Counted from the stretch's first letter, positions 50,607 through 60,700 are shown. The stretch: 64,000 nt of DNA from Ilumatobacteraceae bacterium (GCA_021299715.1 JAJTEL010000007.1:1-64000); one strand, 5' to 3'. A program made the numbers and translations. The notes: generated from the letters alone by a model not told the origin.

Positions 50607-51775
50607 CCATGCTTGGCGATCGTCAACAACTCGCGTACATCGCAGCACAAGCTGCCGATGCGCGTGTGAATGTCGAACTTGAAACAGAGGGCATGACCCT
50701 TAATATCGGACCGCAGCACCCCGCTACTCACGGAACGCTACGTATCATCGCTCGCCTCGACGGCGAACAAGTGGTGTGGGCAGAACCATCAGCTGGTTAC
50801 ATGCACCGTGGTTACGAAAAGCTCACCGAAGTCCGCACATATCCGCAGGTCACAGCGTTGGTCAACCGCATCGACTGGCTTGGCTCATTTGCAAATGAAG
50901 TTCCATTCATTCTTGCGGCAGAAAAGTTGATGGGTGTTGAAGCTCCCGCGCGTGCGCAGCACATTCGCACCATCTTGTTTGAACTCTCTCGCATTGCAAA
51001 CGTGTCGCTGTTCTTGGGCGACCTTGGTGTGCAGCTTGGTGCAGTCACTCCGGTGTTCTTTGCATTCCGCGACCGTGAATATGTTCTGAACCTCATCGAA
51101 GCTGCAACGGGTGGACGCTTCCATCCCAACTTCGACCGCATTGGTGGATTGAAAGACGATCTGCCCGCTGGCTTCATTGACGAAACACGTATGGTCATGA
51201 AGAAGTTGCGCACGTTCTGTGACCAAATTGAAGACCTGTTGTTCGGAAATGAAATTTTCCAATCACGTACTCGCGGCATTGGTGTCATTCCGAAAGATGT
51301 TGCCTTGCAGTACGGACTTTCTGGTGCCAACTTGCGCGCAAGCGGAGTCGATTGGGATCTTCGTCGTGACCAAGACCTTCCCATGGCGTGGAACAAGGCC
51401 GATTGGAAGGTGTGGACACATCCTGACGGCGACTCATTCGCGCGTTGTTGGGTACGACTGCAAGAAGTTCGTGAGTCCACCAAGATTGTCGACCAACTTC
51501 TCGACACCATTCCTGCTGGTCCCGTCATGGCCAAGGTGCCCAAAATCATCAAGGTTCCTGAAGGCGAAGCCTGGGTGTCTACTGAAAACCCACTCGGCGA
51601 GATGGGCTACTACGTCGTGTCACAAGGCGATCAAGGTCCGTTCCGCGTAAAAATTCGCAGTGCGTCGTTCAACAACATTTCTATTGTTCCTTGGGTGTTG
51701 AAGGGCGTGTATGTCCCCGACATCATCACCATCCTCGCCTCTTTGTACTTCATTCTCGGAGACATTGATCGCTAA
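50603..51775 (+). CDS. nuoD: NADH dehydrogenase-like subunit D (set 2)
   Basis: 390 residues. The quinone-site His43 is kept (GPQHPATHG), but the usual quinone-binding tyrosine is Trp92 (VNRIDWLGS). The loop by N2 reads [10 protein letters not shown]; Arg69 corresponds to the arginine that NDUFAF7 dimethylates in mitochondrial NDUFS2. The protein ends in GDIDR. It overlaps nuoC as ATGA. Confidence 0.95.
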   Translation: MTMLGDRQQLAYIAAQAADARVNVELETEGMTLNIGPQHPATHGTLRIIARLDGEQVVWAEPSAGYMHRGYEKLTEVRTYPQVTALVNRIDWLGSFANEVPFILAAEKLMGVEAPARAQHIRTILFELSRIANVSLFLGDLGVQLGAVTPVFFAFRDREYVLNLIEAATGGRFHPNFDRIGGLKDDLPAGFIDETRMVMKKLRTFCDQIEDLLFGNEIFQSRTRGIGVIPKDVALQYGLSGANLRASGVDWDLRRDQDLPMAWNKADWKVWTHPDGDSFARCWVRLQEVRESTKIVDQLLDTIPAGPVMAKVPKIIKVPEGEAWVSTENPLGEMGYYVVSQGDQGPFRVKIRSASFNNISIVPWVLKGVYVPDIITILASLYFILGDIDR

Positions 51776-52839
51776 TGAATAGTGCGTTGATTGCCGCAGA
51801 CTTGGCCTATTGGGCGCAGTCGTTGTTGCGAGTTCTTGGTGGACTCGTGGCAGTTCTCTTGCCTGCGGGCACCGTCGTGTATCTGTTCTTGTTCAAGATG
51901 ATGTCGTTTATGCAGTCACGTCTCGGACCAATGGAAGCAGGTCCATACGGATCTATGCAGCTGTTTGCTGAAGTAGGCAAGTGGTTGCAAAAAGAAGACA
52001 TCGTGCCCGCCAATGCGCAACCAGAAGCACGAATTTTCAAGATGGCACCACTCATTGTGTTGGCCAGCACATTTCTTCTTGTTGTTGTCGTTCCGTTTGG
52101 TCCCGATGCATGGTTCACCGACTTTGAGGTCGGAATCTTCTATGCACTAGCCGTGTCCTCAGTATCCGTGCTGGGCATCCTTATCGCCGGTTGGTCAAGT
52201 GCAAACAAGTACTCATTGTTGGGTGGCTTGCGTGCAGCCGGACAGCTCATTGCGTACGAACTTCCCATGGTTCTTGCCGTTATCGGTGTTGTCATTCAGG
52301 CCGGCACCATGAACCTGCAACAAATTGTTGTTGCTCAAAATGCGGGGTCAATGTTCGGATGGAACGGTGTAGGCAATCCCTACATCCTCACGCAGTTCGT
52401 CGCATTCATCATTTTCATGATTTCTGTTCAAGCAGAACTCACGCAGACTCCGTTCGACATGCCCATTGCTGAATCGGAACTTGTGTCGGGTTACATGACG
52501 GAATACTCCGGTTTCCGTTTCCTTATTTTCTTTATTGGTGAATTCGCCACCGCAGGCGTTTTCGCAATGATTGCATCTGTTTTGTTCCTCGGTGGTTGGG
52601 GTGTTCCATTTGCCTGGTTCGGTTGGACCGACATGGACAGCATCGACAACTGGATGAATGTTGCTGGACCACTCATTCTCTTCACGAAGATGATTGTCCT
52701 CGTGTTCTTCATCATGTGGGTGCGCTTCTCGTTCCCACGTTTCCGTGAAGACCAATTGCAGCGCTTCGCGTGGAAGATTCTTATTCCTGTCTCGCTCGTC
52801 AACATCATGGTGACGGCTGTGCTGAAGGTGGCGTTCTAA
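51775..52839 (+). CDS. nuoH: NADH dehydrogenase-like subunit H (set 2)
   Basis: 354 residues, about eight helices. [20 protein letters not shown] and [20 protein letters not shown] are the two conserved loops. Shorter than set 1 at the C-terminus. TAATG overlap with nuoD. Confidence 0.94.
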   Translation: MNSALIAADLAYWAQSLLRVLGGLVAVLLPAGTVVYLFLFKMMSFMQSRLGPMEAGPYGSMQLFAEVGKWLQKEDIVPANAQPEARIFKMAPLIVLASTFLLVVVVPFGPDAWFTDFEVGIFYALAVSSVSVLGILIAGWSSANKYSLLGGLRAAGQLIAYELPMVLAVIGVVIQAGTMNLQQIVVAQNAGSMFGWNGVGNPYILTQFVAFIIFMISVQAELTQTPFDMPIAESELVSGYMTEYSGFRFLIFFIGEFATAGVFAMIASVLFLGGWGVPFAWFGWTDMDSIDNWMNVAGPLILFTKMIVLVFFIMWVRFSFPRFREDQLQRFAWKILIPVSLVNIMVTAVLKVAF

Positions 52840-53336
52840 TGGCTAAGCCCAAAGTTCCCGGTTTGTTTAAAGGTCTCGGTGTCACTTTCGGCACCCTCAT
52901 GCGAACTGCCACTGAAGGTTCAAACACCATTCAGTATCCGCACGAAAAGGAGACGCCACCAATTCGTGCACGTGGTGTTATTGCGTTGCACGAAGGTAAC
53001 TGCACGTCGTGCATGCTGTGTGCGCGTTCGTGTCCCGACTGGTGTATCTACATTGAAGGCCACAAGGAACTTGCACCACCACGTCGTGCAGGTGGCGCAC
53101 CCCGCAAGGTAAACAAACTCGATCGTTTCGATATTGACTACGCGCTGTGCATGTACTGCGGTATCTGCGTTGAAGTCTGTCCGTTCGATGCGCTCTTCTG
53201 GAGCCCAGAGTACGAATACTCAGAACCACGTATCGCCGATCTCCTCCATGACAAGACGAAGTTAGGTGAGTGGATGGAGACAGTTCCTGAAGCTCCTGAA
53301 CTTGAGGCTGGCGCAGACAAGAAGGGGAAGAAGTAA
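52839..53336 (+). CDS. nuoI: NADH dehydrogenase-like subunit I (set 2)
   Basis: 165 residues with both cluster motifs, [15 protein letters not shown] and [15 protein letters not shown]. Because NuoE, F and G are missing from this cluster, NuoI would be the outermost iron-sulfur subunit encoded here and the likely docking point for an electron donor such as ferredoxin. The true start is the ATG overlapping the nuoH stop (TAATG). Confidence 0.93.
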   Translation: MAKPKVPGLFKGLGVTFGTLMRTATEGSNTIQYPHEKETPPIRARGVIALHEGNCTSCMLCARSCPDWCIYIEGHKELAPPRRAGGAPRKVNKLDRFDIDYALCMYCGICVEVCPFDALFWSPEYEYSEPRIADLLHDKTKLGEWMETVPEAPELEAGADKKGKK

Positions 53337-53848
53337 TGATCGCTGCAGATCTTCTTGTTGCCCAAAACATCGGGTTCTATCTCATTGCGGCAATCATGGT
53401 GTTTGGCGCGTTCAGCGTTGTCACCACGCGAAACGTGGTGCATGCCGCACTCTGGTTGGTTGTTGTTCTTGCCGGAGCCGCAGCTCAATACATTCTTCTT
53501 GCAGCCGAGTTTGTTGCAGTCACTCAGGTGCTGGTGTACATCGGTGCCGTCATGGTTCTGTTCCTGTTCGGAACAATGTTGACGCGCGCTCGAATTGGTA
53601 CCGATTCCGAATTGAACAACAAGAACTGGTTTATGGGAATCCCTGTGGCGGTCTTGCTACTCGCCACATTGATCATTGCGCTCAATGACGGATTTGGTGA
53701 TGAACAACTGCCAACCGACGCGCCCGTTGTCACCACTCAGCAAGTTTCCGACCAAATCTTTGGGCCATATTTGTTGCCGTTCTGGGCATTGTCATTCGTT
53801 TTGCTTGCCGCAACTATCGGAGCCATCGTGCTCGCACGGAGGGACTAA
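53336..53848 (+). CDS. nuoJ: NADH dehydrogenase-like subunit J (set 2)
   Basis: 170 residues, five helices. NVVHAALWLVVVLAGAAAQY and VAVTQVLVYIGAVMVLFLFG are the NuoJ signature helices. TAATG overlap with nuoI. Confidence 0.92.
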   Translation: MIAADLLVAQNIGFYLIAAIMVFGAFSVVTTRNVVHAALWLVVVLAGAAAQYILLAAEFVAVTQVLVYIGAVMVLFLFGTMLTRARIGTDSELNNKNWFMGIPVAVLLLATLIIALNDGFGDEQLPTDAPVVTTQQVSDQIFGPYLLPFWALSFVLLAATIGAIVLARRD

Positions 53849-53851
53849 GCC

Positions 53852-54151
53852 ATGTTGGTCAATCAGTTCCTCATGCTCGGTGCGATTCTTTTCTGTATCG
53901 GCGTCTACGGAGTTATCGCGCGAAAGAACGCAGTTCTCGTGCTGATGTCCATTGAACTCATCTTGAACTCGGTCAACATCAACTTGTTGGCCTTCTCATT
54001 GCGTAACGGTTCAACAGATGGCCATACGTTCGCTTTGTACATCATTGCTGTGGCAGCTGCTGAAGTTGGCGTTGGTCTTGCAATGGTTCTTCTCATGTAT
54101 CGCAACCGTCGTTCCGTTGGTCTCGACGAACTCTCAGAGATGAAGGGCTAG
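53852..54151 (+). CDS. nuoK: NADH dehydrogenase-like subunit K (set 2)
   Basis: 99 residues, three helices, the standard NuoK length. LMSIELILNSVNINLL holds the helix 2 glutamate and AAAEVGVGLAMVLLMYR the second acidic site. Confidence 0.93.
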   Translation: MLVNQFLMLGAILFCIGVYGVIARKNAVLVLMSIELILNSVNINLLAFSLRNGSTDGHTFALYIIAVAAAEVGVGLAMVLLMYRNRRSVGLDELSEMKG

Positions 54152-54155
54152 GCAC

Positions 54156-56537
54156 ATGCTCGTTCAAGCCACGGAAACTGCTGAGACCGTCCTTACCTCA
54201 GGATGGTTCTTAGACCACGCCTACATCATCCCGCTCATCCCAGCGGTGGCCTTCTTCCTCATCATCTTCTTTGGCAAGCGCATGCCAATGAAAGGTTCGG
54301 AATTTGGTATCGCATCTATGGTCGGAGCACTCGTGTTCTCTGGTGGTGCTGCATACCAGTGGATTCAGCGAGTGAACGGAGTGAGCGAAGAAGCCTTCGT
54401 TGAACCAGTCATTAAGTCATGGACATGGTGGCAAAACGGCGGATTCAGTTTTGGCATCGGTCAACACATCGATGGTTTGTCGCTAACCATCCTTGTTGTT
54501 GTTGCGTTCATTTCAACTTTGGTGCAGATCTATTCAACTGAATACCTGCATGGCGATCGTCGCTACACGCATTTCTTCGCGTCGCTCACACTGTTCTCTG
54601 CAGGCATGTTGAATATGGTGGTTGCCGAAAACATGATCCAACTCATCTTGGGTTGGGAAATCATGGGCTTGTGCTCCTTCATGTTGATTGGCCACTGGTG
54701 GGAAGACGGCGCCAATAGTCGTGCTGCTCTGAAGGCGTTCTTCACCACGCGAACTGGCGATATTGGTCTTCTTGTCGGAACATCTGTGTTGTTCTTCGCA
54801 GCCAACGACTGGACCCAAAAGAATCTCGGCGTGTCTGGTTTCAGCATTCGCGGTTTGTCCGCGTGGGCACTCAGCGGCACGGCAGGTCAAGCGGCAATCA
54901 CCGTGGGTGCCGTTGCACTTTTCATTGCATGTATTGGCAAGTCTGGTCAGTTCCCACTGCACACCTGGTTGCCAGACGCAATGGCTGGTCCAACCCCAGT
55001 GAGTTCGTTGCTTCACTCGTCCACCATGGTTGTGGCCGGTGTGTTCTTGGTTGCACGTGTGTACCCAGTGTTCTTCGAAGGAATGAACATCCTTGGCACG
55101 AATGTGAACTTCATCGTGGTCATCGGTGGCGTCACCATTGTTATTGCAGCAGCACTTGCATTCGTTCAAACCGACATTAAGAAGGTTTTGGCGTACTCAA
55201 CGGTTTCGCAGTTGGGCTACATGATGATGGGTCTTGGCGCCGGTGCATGGTTGCCCGCGGTCTTCCACATCTTCACTCACGCGTTCTTTAAAGCATGTTT
55301 GTTCCTTGCGGCCGGGTCAATTAGTCATAGCGCATCGCACCACTCGTTCGACATGAAGAAAGACATGGGTGGACTTCGTAAGTTCATGCCCATCACATTC
55401 ACCACGTGGATTATCTCCACGCTGGCACTGTGTGGTGTGTTCCCATTCTCTGGTTTCTTCTCGAAAGACGAAATCATCGACAACGTGGGCTACAGCGGAT
55501 ACTCGCTGTTCATGGTCATCGGACTAGTAGGTGCGTTCTTAACTGCCGCCTACATGACGCGCGCAACGTATCTCACGTTCTTTGGTTCACCACGTGGTGC
55601 AGCCGCCGGAGAACATCACGACGAAGGTCATGGTCACGATGCGCATGACTCACATGACGCTCACGATGCACACGGCCACGATGCTCACGATGCGCATGAC
55701 TCACATGGCCATGATGATCACGCATCGCACGGACCACGTGAATCGGGACCACTCATCACCATTCCTCTCATCATCCTTGCCACACTCGCAATTGGCTCTG
55801 GTTTATTGAACGCTGTTCCATTCGGCGAGAACTGGGAGAACCTGAAGAAGTGGGTCGAGCCACGTGCCGAAGTTGTCAACGTCACGGGCGTGAAGGAGCC
55901 ATCGGGCAGCCACGGCGAGTCACGTTTCGTACTCACAGCACCTTCGGGAGTTGTTGCAGCAGAAGAGGGTGGACACCACAAGTCAGATTGCGGCAAGAAG
56001 GCCCCCGAAAGTGGCGTTTGCTATGCACCACAGTTGAATCACGCACCATTTAAGTGGTCTAAGGCGGCATTGTCCCTGGGCATTGTGTTCGCCGGCATGA
56101 TCATTAGCTGGTTGTTGTGTGTGCAGTTGTACACCCGCAAGAACAAAGCACTTGTTGGTCTTACACAGCGCAACAAAGTGTTGGGTGCTGGTTATGCATT
56201 CCTTGCAAACAAGTACTACCTCGATCACCTTTACGAAAAAGTGATCGTTCGATCAATCGCTTATCCAATCTCGCGCGGTGCGTATTGGATAAATCAGAAC
56301 GTCCTCGACGGCATTGTGAACGGAGCCGGTATCGGTTCCCGCAAGATTGCCGGTTGGGTGTACCGCAACGTCGACCAGAGAGTGGTTGACGGAGCGGTGA
56401 ACGGAGCAGGCAACGCAGCACAAGGTGCTGGTGGAGCATTGCAACCCGTTCAGTCCGGAAAAGTCAACCAGTACGGAGCATTGTTGTTCGGCGCAGCCGC
56501 CATCGGTGCACTCGTACTCGTCATCATCAATACCTGA
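54156..56537 (+). CDS. nuoL: NADH dehydrogenase-like subunit L (set 2) with His-rich insert
   Basis: 793 residues, far longer than the usual ~620. The pump core is intact: GWEIMGLCSFMLIG, HTWLPDAMAGPTPVSSLLHS and QTDIKKVLAYSTVSQLGY. The extra length comes from a 40-residue His/Asp repeat (486 to 525), a loop with GGHHKSDCGKK around 610 to 620, and a Gly/Ala/Asn-rich end with repeats of NGAG. The C-terminal helices of the lateral arm are still visible. Confidence 0.94.
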   Translation: MLVQATETAETVLTSGWFLDHAYIIPLIPAVAFFLIIFFGKRMPMKGSEFGIASMVGALVFSGGAAYQWIQRVNGVSEEAFVEPVIKSWTWWQNGGFSFGIGQHIDGLSLTILVVVAFISTLVQIYSTEYLHGDRRYTHFFASLTLFSAGMLNMVVAENMIQLILGWEIMGLCSFMLIGHWWEDGANSRAALKAFFTTRTGDIGLLVGTSVLFFAANDWTQKNLGVSGFSIRGLSAWALSGTAGQAAITVGAVALFIACIGKSGQFPLHTWLPDAMAGPTPVSSLLHSSTMVVAGVFLVARVYPVFFEGMNILGTNVNFIVVIGGVTIVIAAALAFVQTDIKKVLAYSTVSQLGYMMMGLGAGAWLPAVFHIFTHAFFKACLFLAAGSISHSASHHSFDMKKDMGGLRKFMPITFTTWIISTLALCGVFPFSGFFSKDEIIDNVGYSGYSLFMVIGLVGAFLTAAYMTRATYLTFFGSPRGAAAGEHHDEGHGHDAHDSHDAHDAHGHDAHDAHDSHGHDDHASHGPRESGPLITIPLIILATLAIGSGLLNAVPFGENWENLKKWVEPRAEVVNVTGVKEPSGSHGESRFVLTAPSGVVAAEEGGHHKSDCGKKAPESGVCYAPQLNHAPFKWSKAALSLGIVFAGMIISWLLCVQLYTRKNKALVGLTQRNKVLGAGYAFLANKYYLDHLYEKVIVRSIAYPISRGAYWINQNVLDGIVNGAGIGSRKIAGWVYRNVDQRVVDGAVNGAGNAAQGAGGALQPVQSGKVNQYGALLFGAAAIGALVLVIINT
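55611..55730 (+). repeat. His/Asp-rich hexanucleotide-type repeat inside nuoL of set 2
   Basis: Imperfect repeats of CAYGAY/GCNCAYGAY code for 40 residues with 15 His and 10 Asp (patterns HDAHDSHD, AHGHDAHD). The low-complexity DNA suggests slippage-driven growth. Confidence 0.85.
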
Positions 56538-56551
56538 GGGAGCAACTCGGC

Positions 56552-58093
56552 ATGGAAGTCCTAAGCGACCACAACTGGGTACTGACAGTCGGCACATTTT
56601 TGCCGCTTGTTGGTGTACTCATCATGCTCTTCATTCCGAAGACAGACGAGGTGTTGTCGAAGTCTGTAGCAATTGCTACGGCTGCGGCAACGTTGGCCGT
56701 CGGCATCTTTACGTTGATTCAGTTCAACTACGACCATGCCGACAAGATGCAGTTCGCTGCAGATGCCGAATGGATTTCGGTCATCAAGTCGTCGTATCTC
56801 ATTGGTATCGACGGCATTAGCTTGCCGCTGTACTTCCTCTCTATGGTCATCACTTTGTTGGTGATGATCTACAGCTGGAACCACGTTCCGTCGCCTGGTA
56901 ACGCGAAGGCCTTCTTCATCCTCATGCTTGTTCTGCAGACAGGTATGGCCGGAACTTTCATTGCGCGCGACCTCATCTTGTTCTTCGTGTTCTTCGAACT
57001 TGTACTTCTTCCGATGTACTTCATGATTGGTGTGTGGGGTGGCGAGAACCGTCAGTACGCATCACTCAAGTTCTTCTTGTACACCATGTTCGGTTCAGCG
57101 CTCATGTTGGTTGCGTTCCTCGCGTTGTTCTTCAAGACAGGCGCCGAAAGCTTCTCCATTCCGTACCTCATTGAAAACGGTGCGGGAATTGCAAAGAACA
57201 CTCAAATTTGGATCTTCGCCGGAATGTTCGTGGGCTTCGCTGTGAAGGTACCCATGTTCCCGTTCCACACCTGGTTGCCCGATGCGCACACCCAAGCACC
57301 AACGCAGGGTTCAGTCATCTTGGCTGCCATCTTGTTGAAGTTGGGTACCTACGGATTCGTCCGTATTGCAATCCCTATCCTTCCTGCAGCCGCAAAAGAG
57401 TGGGCTCCATGGATTGGTCTTCTCGCAGTTATCGGAATCATTTATGGAGCGCTCGGATGTCTTGCACAGACCGACATGAAGCGCCTCATTGCGTTCTCGT
57501 CAGTTGCTCACATGGGTTACGTCATGTTGGGAATTTCAACATTGACTGATTTTGGTTTGAACGCGGCAATGTTCGGAATGGTGGCTCACGGTCTTATCAC
57601 CGGAATGTTGTTCTTCATCGCAGGTTCTGTAAAAGAGCGCTATCACACACTTGAAATCAAGCGTCTCTCTGGCATGCTCGTGCAAATGCCGAAACTTGGT
57701 TGGATCCTTGGTTTCAGTGCCATGGCATCACTTGGTCTTCCTGGTCTTGCCGGATTCTGGGGCGAGTTCCCTGCAATCTTGTCGGCATATCAGCCCGCTG
57801 AAGGTCTCCCCGTTGAAACCTTCCGCACCTACATGGTGATCGCTGCAATCGGAACAGTGTTTGCTGCTGCCTACTTGTTGTGGCTGTACCAGCGCACTGC
57901 ATTCGGTGAACCAACAGCAGAGTTTGCGGCAGGTCACGGCCACGACGAAGACATTCATGACGTGAACAAGTTCGAATGGATTGCATGGACACCATTGCTC
58001 ATCGCAATCGTTGTGTTCGGTGTCTATCCGCAGCTGATGTTCAAGGTTCTTGATCCTGCCGTTGGAGTCACACTCAAGGCTTTCGGAGGCTGA
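56552..58093 (+). CDS. nuoM: NADH dehydrogenase-like subunit M (set 2)
   Basis: 513 residues. FFELVLLPMYFMIGVWG, HTWLPDAHTQAPTQGSVILA and MKRLIAFSSVAHMGYVM are conserved. A short His-containing loop (AGHGHDEDIHD) lies near residue 458. It ends 4 nt before the nuoN GTG. Confidence 0.94.
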   Translation: MEVLSDHNWVLTVGTFLPLVGVLIMLFIPKTDEVLSKSVAIATAAATLAVGIFTLIQFNYDHADKMQFAADAEWISVIKSSYLIGIDGISLPLYFLSMVITLLVMIYSWNHVPSPGNAKAFFILMLVLQTGMAGTFIARDLILFFVFFELVLLPMYFMIGVWGGENRQYASLKFFLYTMFGSALMLVAFLALFFKTGAESFSIPYLIENGAGIAKNTQIWIFAGMFVGFAVKVPMFPFHTWLPDAHTQAPTQGSVILAAILLKLGTYGFVRIAIPILPAAAKEWAPWIGLLAVIGIIYGALGCLAQTDMKRLIAFSSVAHMGYVMLGISTLTDFGLNAAMFGMVAHGLITGMLFFIAGSVKERYHTLEIKRLSGMLVQMPKLGWILGFSAMASLGLPGLAGFWGEFPAILSAYQPAEGLPVETFRTYMVIAAIGTVFAAAYLLWLYQRTAFGEPTAEFAAGHGHDEDIHDVNKFEWIAWTPLLIAIVVFGVYPQLMFKVLDPAVGVTLKAFGG

Positions 58094-58097
58094 TCCA

Positions 58098-59603
58098 GTG
58101 TTGAGCACTTCTGCCGCTGCTTGGACGACACCAGTTGTCGATTACCACGCGCTTGCACCCGAGATCATCCTCGCGGGCGGCATTGTGCTGCTCCTGCTCC
58201 TCGATCTCTTCATTTCCGAATCAAAGAAGTGGATTCTCACCCCAGTTGCATCGTTCACTGCACTTGGTGCGTTCATTCCAGTTCTCACCCTTGCCCTCAG
58301 CGACGAGGGCGCTCGGTCAATGTTCGATGGTCGTTACATGGTGGATGACTTCAGTCTTGTACTGAAGGGGCTCTTCCTTCTCGCAGGTTACGTTGTCATT
58401 CTGTTGACCTCTGACCATTTGCGGGAGGGTGACTACTACCAAGGTGAGTACTGGTTCTTGTTGTTGTCCAGCATTTTGGGAATGGTCATGATGGCGTCAA
58501 GCCGAGATCTCATTTCCATTTTCGTGGCACTTGAGTTCCTCTCCATTCCTGCATACATGATGGCTGCTTGGCGTAAGCGAGACCTGAAGAGCAACGAAGC
58601 TGGCATTAAGTACTACCTACTTGGTGTATTTGCTTCCGCAATCATGCTGTACGGAATGTCGTTGTTGTACGGCATTGCCGATAGCACGTTGCTTGTCGAC
58701 ATTGGTAAGCAACTAGGAGAAGATGTCACTGCTATTCGTGCAGTCGCCGTTCTGTTTGTTGTCATCGGGTTCGCGTTCAAGGTGTCGGCTGTTCCGTTCC
58801 ATACGTGGGCGCCCGATGTGTATCAAGGTGCACCAACTCCAGTGACCGCGTTCTTGTCAGTTGCCTCGAAAGCTGCTGGTTTCGTTGCACTGGTCACCGT
58901 TGTGTACGTGGGCTTCCCAGGTTCACACGAAGTGTGGCAACCAGTGTTCTGGATCTTGTCTGCGCTCACAATGACCGTTGGAAACGTGATGGCGTTGAAG
59001 CAAACGAACATTGTTCGCATGCTTGCGTATTCATCCGTTGCACAGGGCGGATTCATTCTTATGCCTCTCGCCGTTGCTGGCATTGACGGAGTTGCAAACT
59101 CTGCTCTTCGCGCAGTTGTCACGTACTTGCTTGTTTACGCAGCAACAAACCTCGGCGTGTTCGCTGTTGTCATGGTGGTGTCACGCAAAACTCGAAGTGG
59201 CGAAATTTCCTCGTTTGGTGGGCTCTTCTCGTACGCTCCCGGTGTTGCATCACTGATGACCATTTTCCTCGCATCACTCGCAGGTATTCCACCGTTGGGT
59301 GGTTGGTTCGGTAAGTTCGCCGCATTCCAGTCGCTTGTTTCTGCAGGCAATAACTGGGCGTATGCACTCGCCGTGATTGGTGGTGTTAACTCGGTGGTGG
59401 CATTCGGCTACTACGGAAACATCATGCGAGAAATGTGGATGAAGCCAGTGCCCGATGGCGACACAGCCCCAGTAAAGATTCATTCCTCACTTGGTGTTGC
59501 GCTTGGAATCACCGGACTAGCCACTTTGGTGTTGGGTGTGTTCCCCGGACTCGTCATTCACTTCGGTGACATTGCCGGTCTCGCCGGTGCCTTCGGCAAC
59601 TAG
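58098..59603 (+). CDS. nuoN: NADH dehydrogenase-like subunit N (set 2)
   Basis: 501 residues from the GTG at 58098, which has GGAGG 8 nt upstream. FVALEFLSIPAYMMAAW, HTWAPDVYQGAPTPVTAFLS and VRMLAYSSVAQGGF are the family marks. Its 3' end overlaps the MidA-type methyltransferase gene by about 17 bp. Confidence 0.93.
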   Translation: MLSTSAAAWTTPVVDYHALAPEIILAGGIVLLLLLDLFISESKKWILTPVASFTALGAFIPVLTLALSDEGARSMFDGRYMVDDFSLVLKGLFLLAGYVVILLTSDHLREGDYYQGEYWFLLLSSILGMVMMASSRDLISIFVALEFLSIPAYMMAAWRKRDLKSNEAGIKYYLLGVFASAIMLYGMSLLYGIADSTLLVDIGKQLGEDVTAIRAVAVLFVVIGFAFKVSAVPFHTWAPDVYQGAPTPVTAFLSVASKAAGFVALVTVVYVGFPGSHEVWQPVFWILSALTMTVGNVMALKQTNIVRMLAYSSVAQGGFILMPLAVAGIDGVANSALRAVVTYLLVYAATNLGVFAVVMVVSRKTRSGEISSFGGLFSYAPGVASLMTIFLASLAGIPPLGGWFGKFAAFQSLVSAGNNWAYALAVIGGVNSVVAFGYYGNIMREMWMKPVPDGDTAPVKIHSSLGVALGITGLATLVLGVFPGLVIHFGDIAGLAGAFGN

Positions 59604-60615
59604 TTCACTTCGTCAAGCCATTCAGGCTGCAGGCGGGTCACTTCCGTTCTCACAGTTCATGTCACTCGCCTTGTATGGCGATGGTGGCTTCTATTCCAGT
59701 TCTGGTCGAGCGGGCCGCAGAGGGGACTTCATCACATCTCCCGAAGTGGGACCATTGTTCGGCGCAGTTCTTGCACGTGCCGTTGACGATGTGTGGATTC
59801 GTTGCGGACGTCCCGACAACTTTTCCATTGTTGAAGTGGGTGCAGGGCCCGGAACTTTGGCCAGGACCATTGTTGCTGCTGCACCAGAGTGCCTAGAAAA
59901 GGGGACCTACATAGCAGTAGAAGTGAGTGACACTCAACGCGAACTTCATCCAGATTCTGTTGTGTCCGTTTCAACCATGCCCACGCACATCACTAACGGC
60001 ATCATTATTGCGAATGAACTGTTCGACAACATGCCCTTCGATTTATGGGTCTACGACGATGGATGGAGACAATCGCACATCATTGACACTCCGCAGGGTT
60101 TTGCAGAGGTATTGAAAACGGCCGATGTGCCACCGTGTCTTCCGTCGCGTGTGTCGCACGGATCTCGCGCGCCAGTGCACACCGATGCTGTGAACTGGCT
60201 TCACACTGCTCTGTCATCACTTGCTCACGGTGCGCTCATGGCTATTGACTACTGCACACCCACCACAGCGGAAGTGGCATCAATGCCTTGGCGTGAATGG
60301 CTTCGCACATACGCTCAGCATGAACGAGGCGTGCACTATCTAAAGAATGCCGGTGAACAAGACATCACCACCCAGGTTTGCATTGACCAGCTCGCCGCTG
60401 TACGTGAACCGGATGCAGTTCGTAGCCAGTCACAATTTCTGCAGTTGTGGGGGATAGACGAACTAGTGGAAGAAGGCCGACGTGAGTGGGAAAAGGCTGC
60501 TTCTTCCCCCACAGTCGCTGCAATAAAAATGCGCAGTCGCGTGACTGAAGCCGAAGCATTGTTGGACATGACTGGGCTGGGGAACTTCACTGTTGTGCAA
60601 TGGAGCAACTACTAG
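59587..60615 (+). CDS. MidA/NDUFAF7-family SAM-dependent methyltransferase
   Basis: 342 residues from GTG 59587. Family marks: FMSLALYGDGGFYSS, GDFITSPEVGPLFGAVLA, the SAM-binding VEVGAGPGTLAR, and NELFDNMPFDLW. In mitochondria NDUFAF7 dimethylates an arginine of NDUFS2 early in complex I assembly; bacterial MidA homologues are much less studied. This gene overlaps the end of nuoN of set 2, so it is coupled to that cluster. NuoD of set 2 has the target arginine (Arg69); NuoD of set 1 has threonine there. An earlier GTG at 59566 is an alternative start. Confidence 0.87.
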   Translation: MPSATSSLRQAIQAAGGSLPFSQFMSLALYGDGGFYSSSGRAGRRGDFITSPEVGPLFGAVLARAVDDVWIRCGRPDNFSIVEVGAGPGTLARTIVAAAPECLEKGTYIAVEVSDTQRELHPDSVVSVSTMPTHITNGIIIANELFDNMPFDLWVYDDGWRQSHIIDTPQGFAEVLKTADVPPCLPSRVSHGSRAPVHTDAVNWLHTALSSLAHGALMAIDYCTPTTAEVASMPWREWLRTYAQHERGVHYLKNAGEQDITTQVCIDQLAAVREPDAVRSQSQFLQLWGIDELVEEGRREWEKAASSPTVAAIKMRSRVTEAEALLDMTGLGNFTVVQWSNY

Positions 60616-60700
60616 CCGACGTACGGAAAAATCTTTCGGGCGAAAGTCTGACAAGATTGGTGTCAGGGACAAAGTGCTCAGCATGGGGGCGGAGACATCA

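Noticed and set aside
54534-55169. Long antisense frame (211 codons) opposite nuoL of set 2, and similar ones at 6781 to 7614, 31023 to 31766 and 36129 to 36929
   Set aside because: Compositions rich in His, Cys and Arg without motifs, fully opposite well-supported genes; typical shadows of codon bias.
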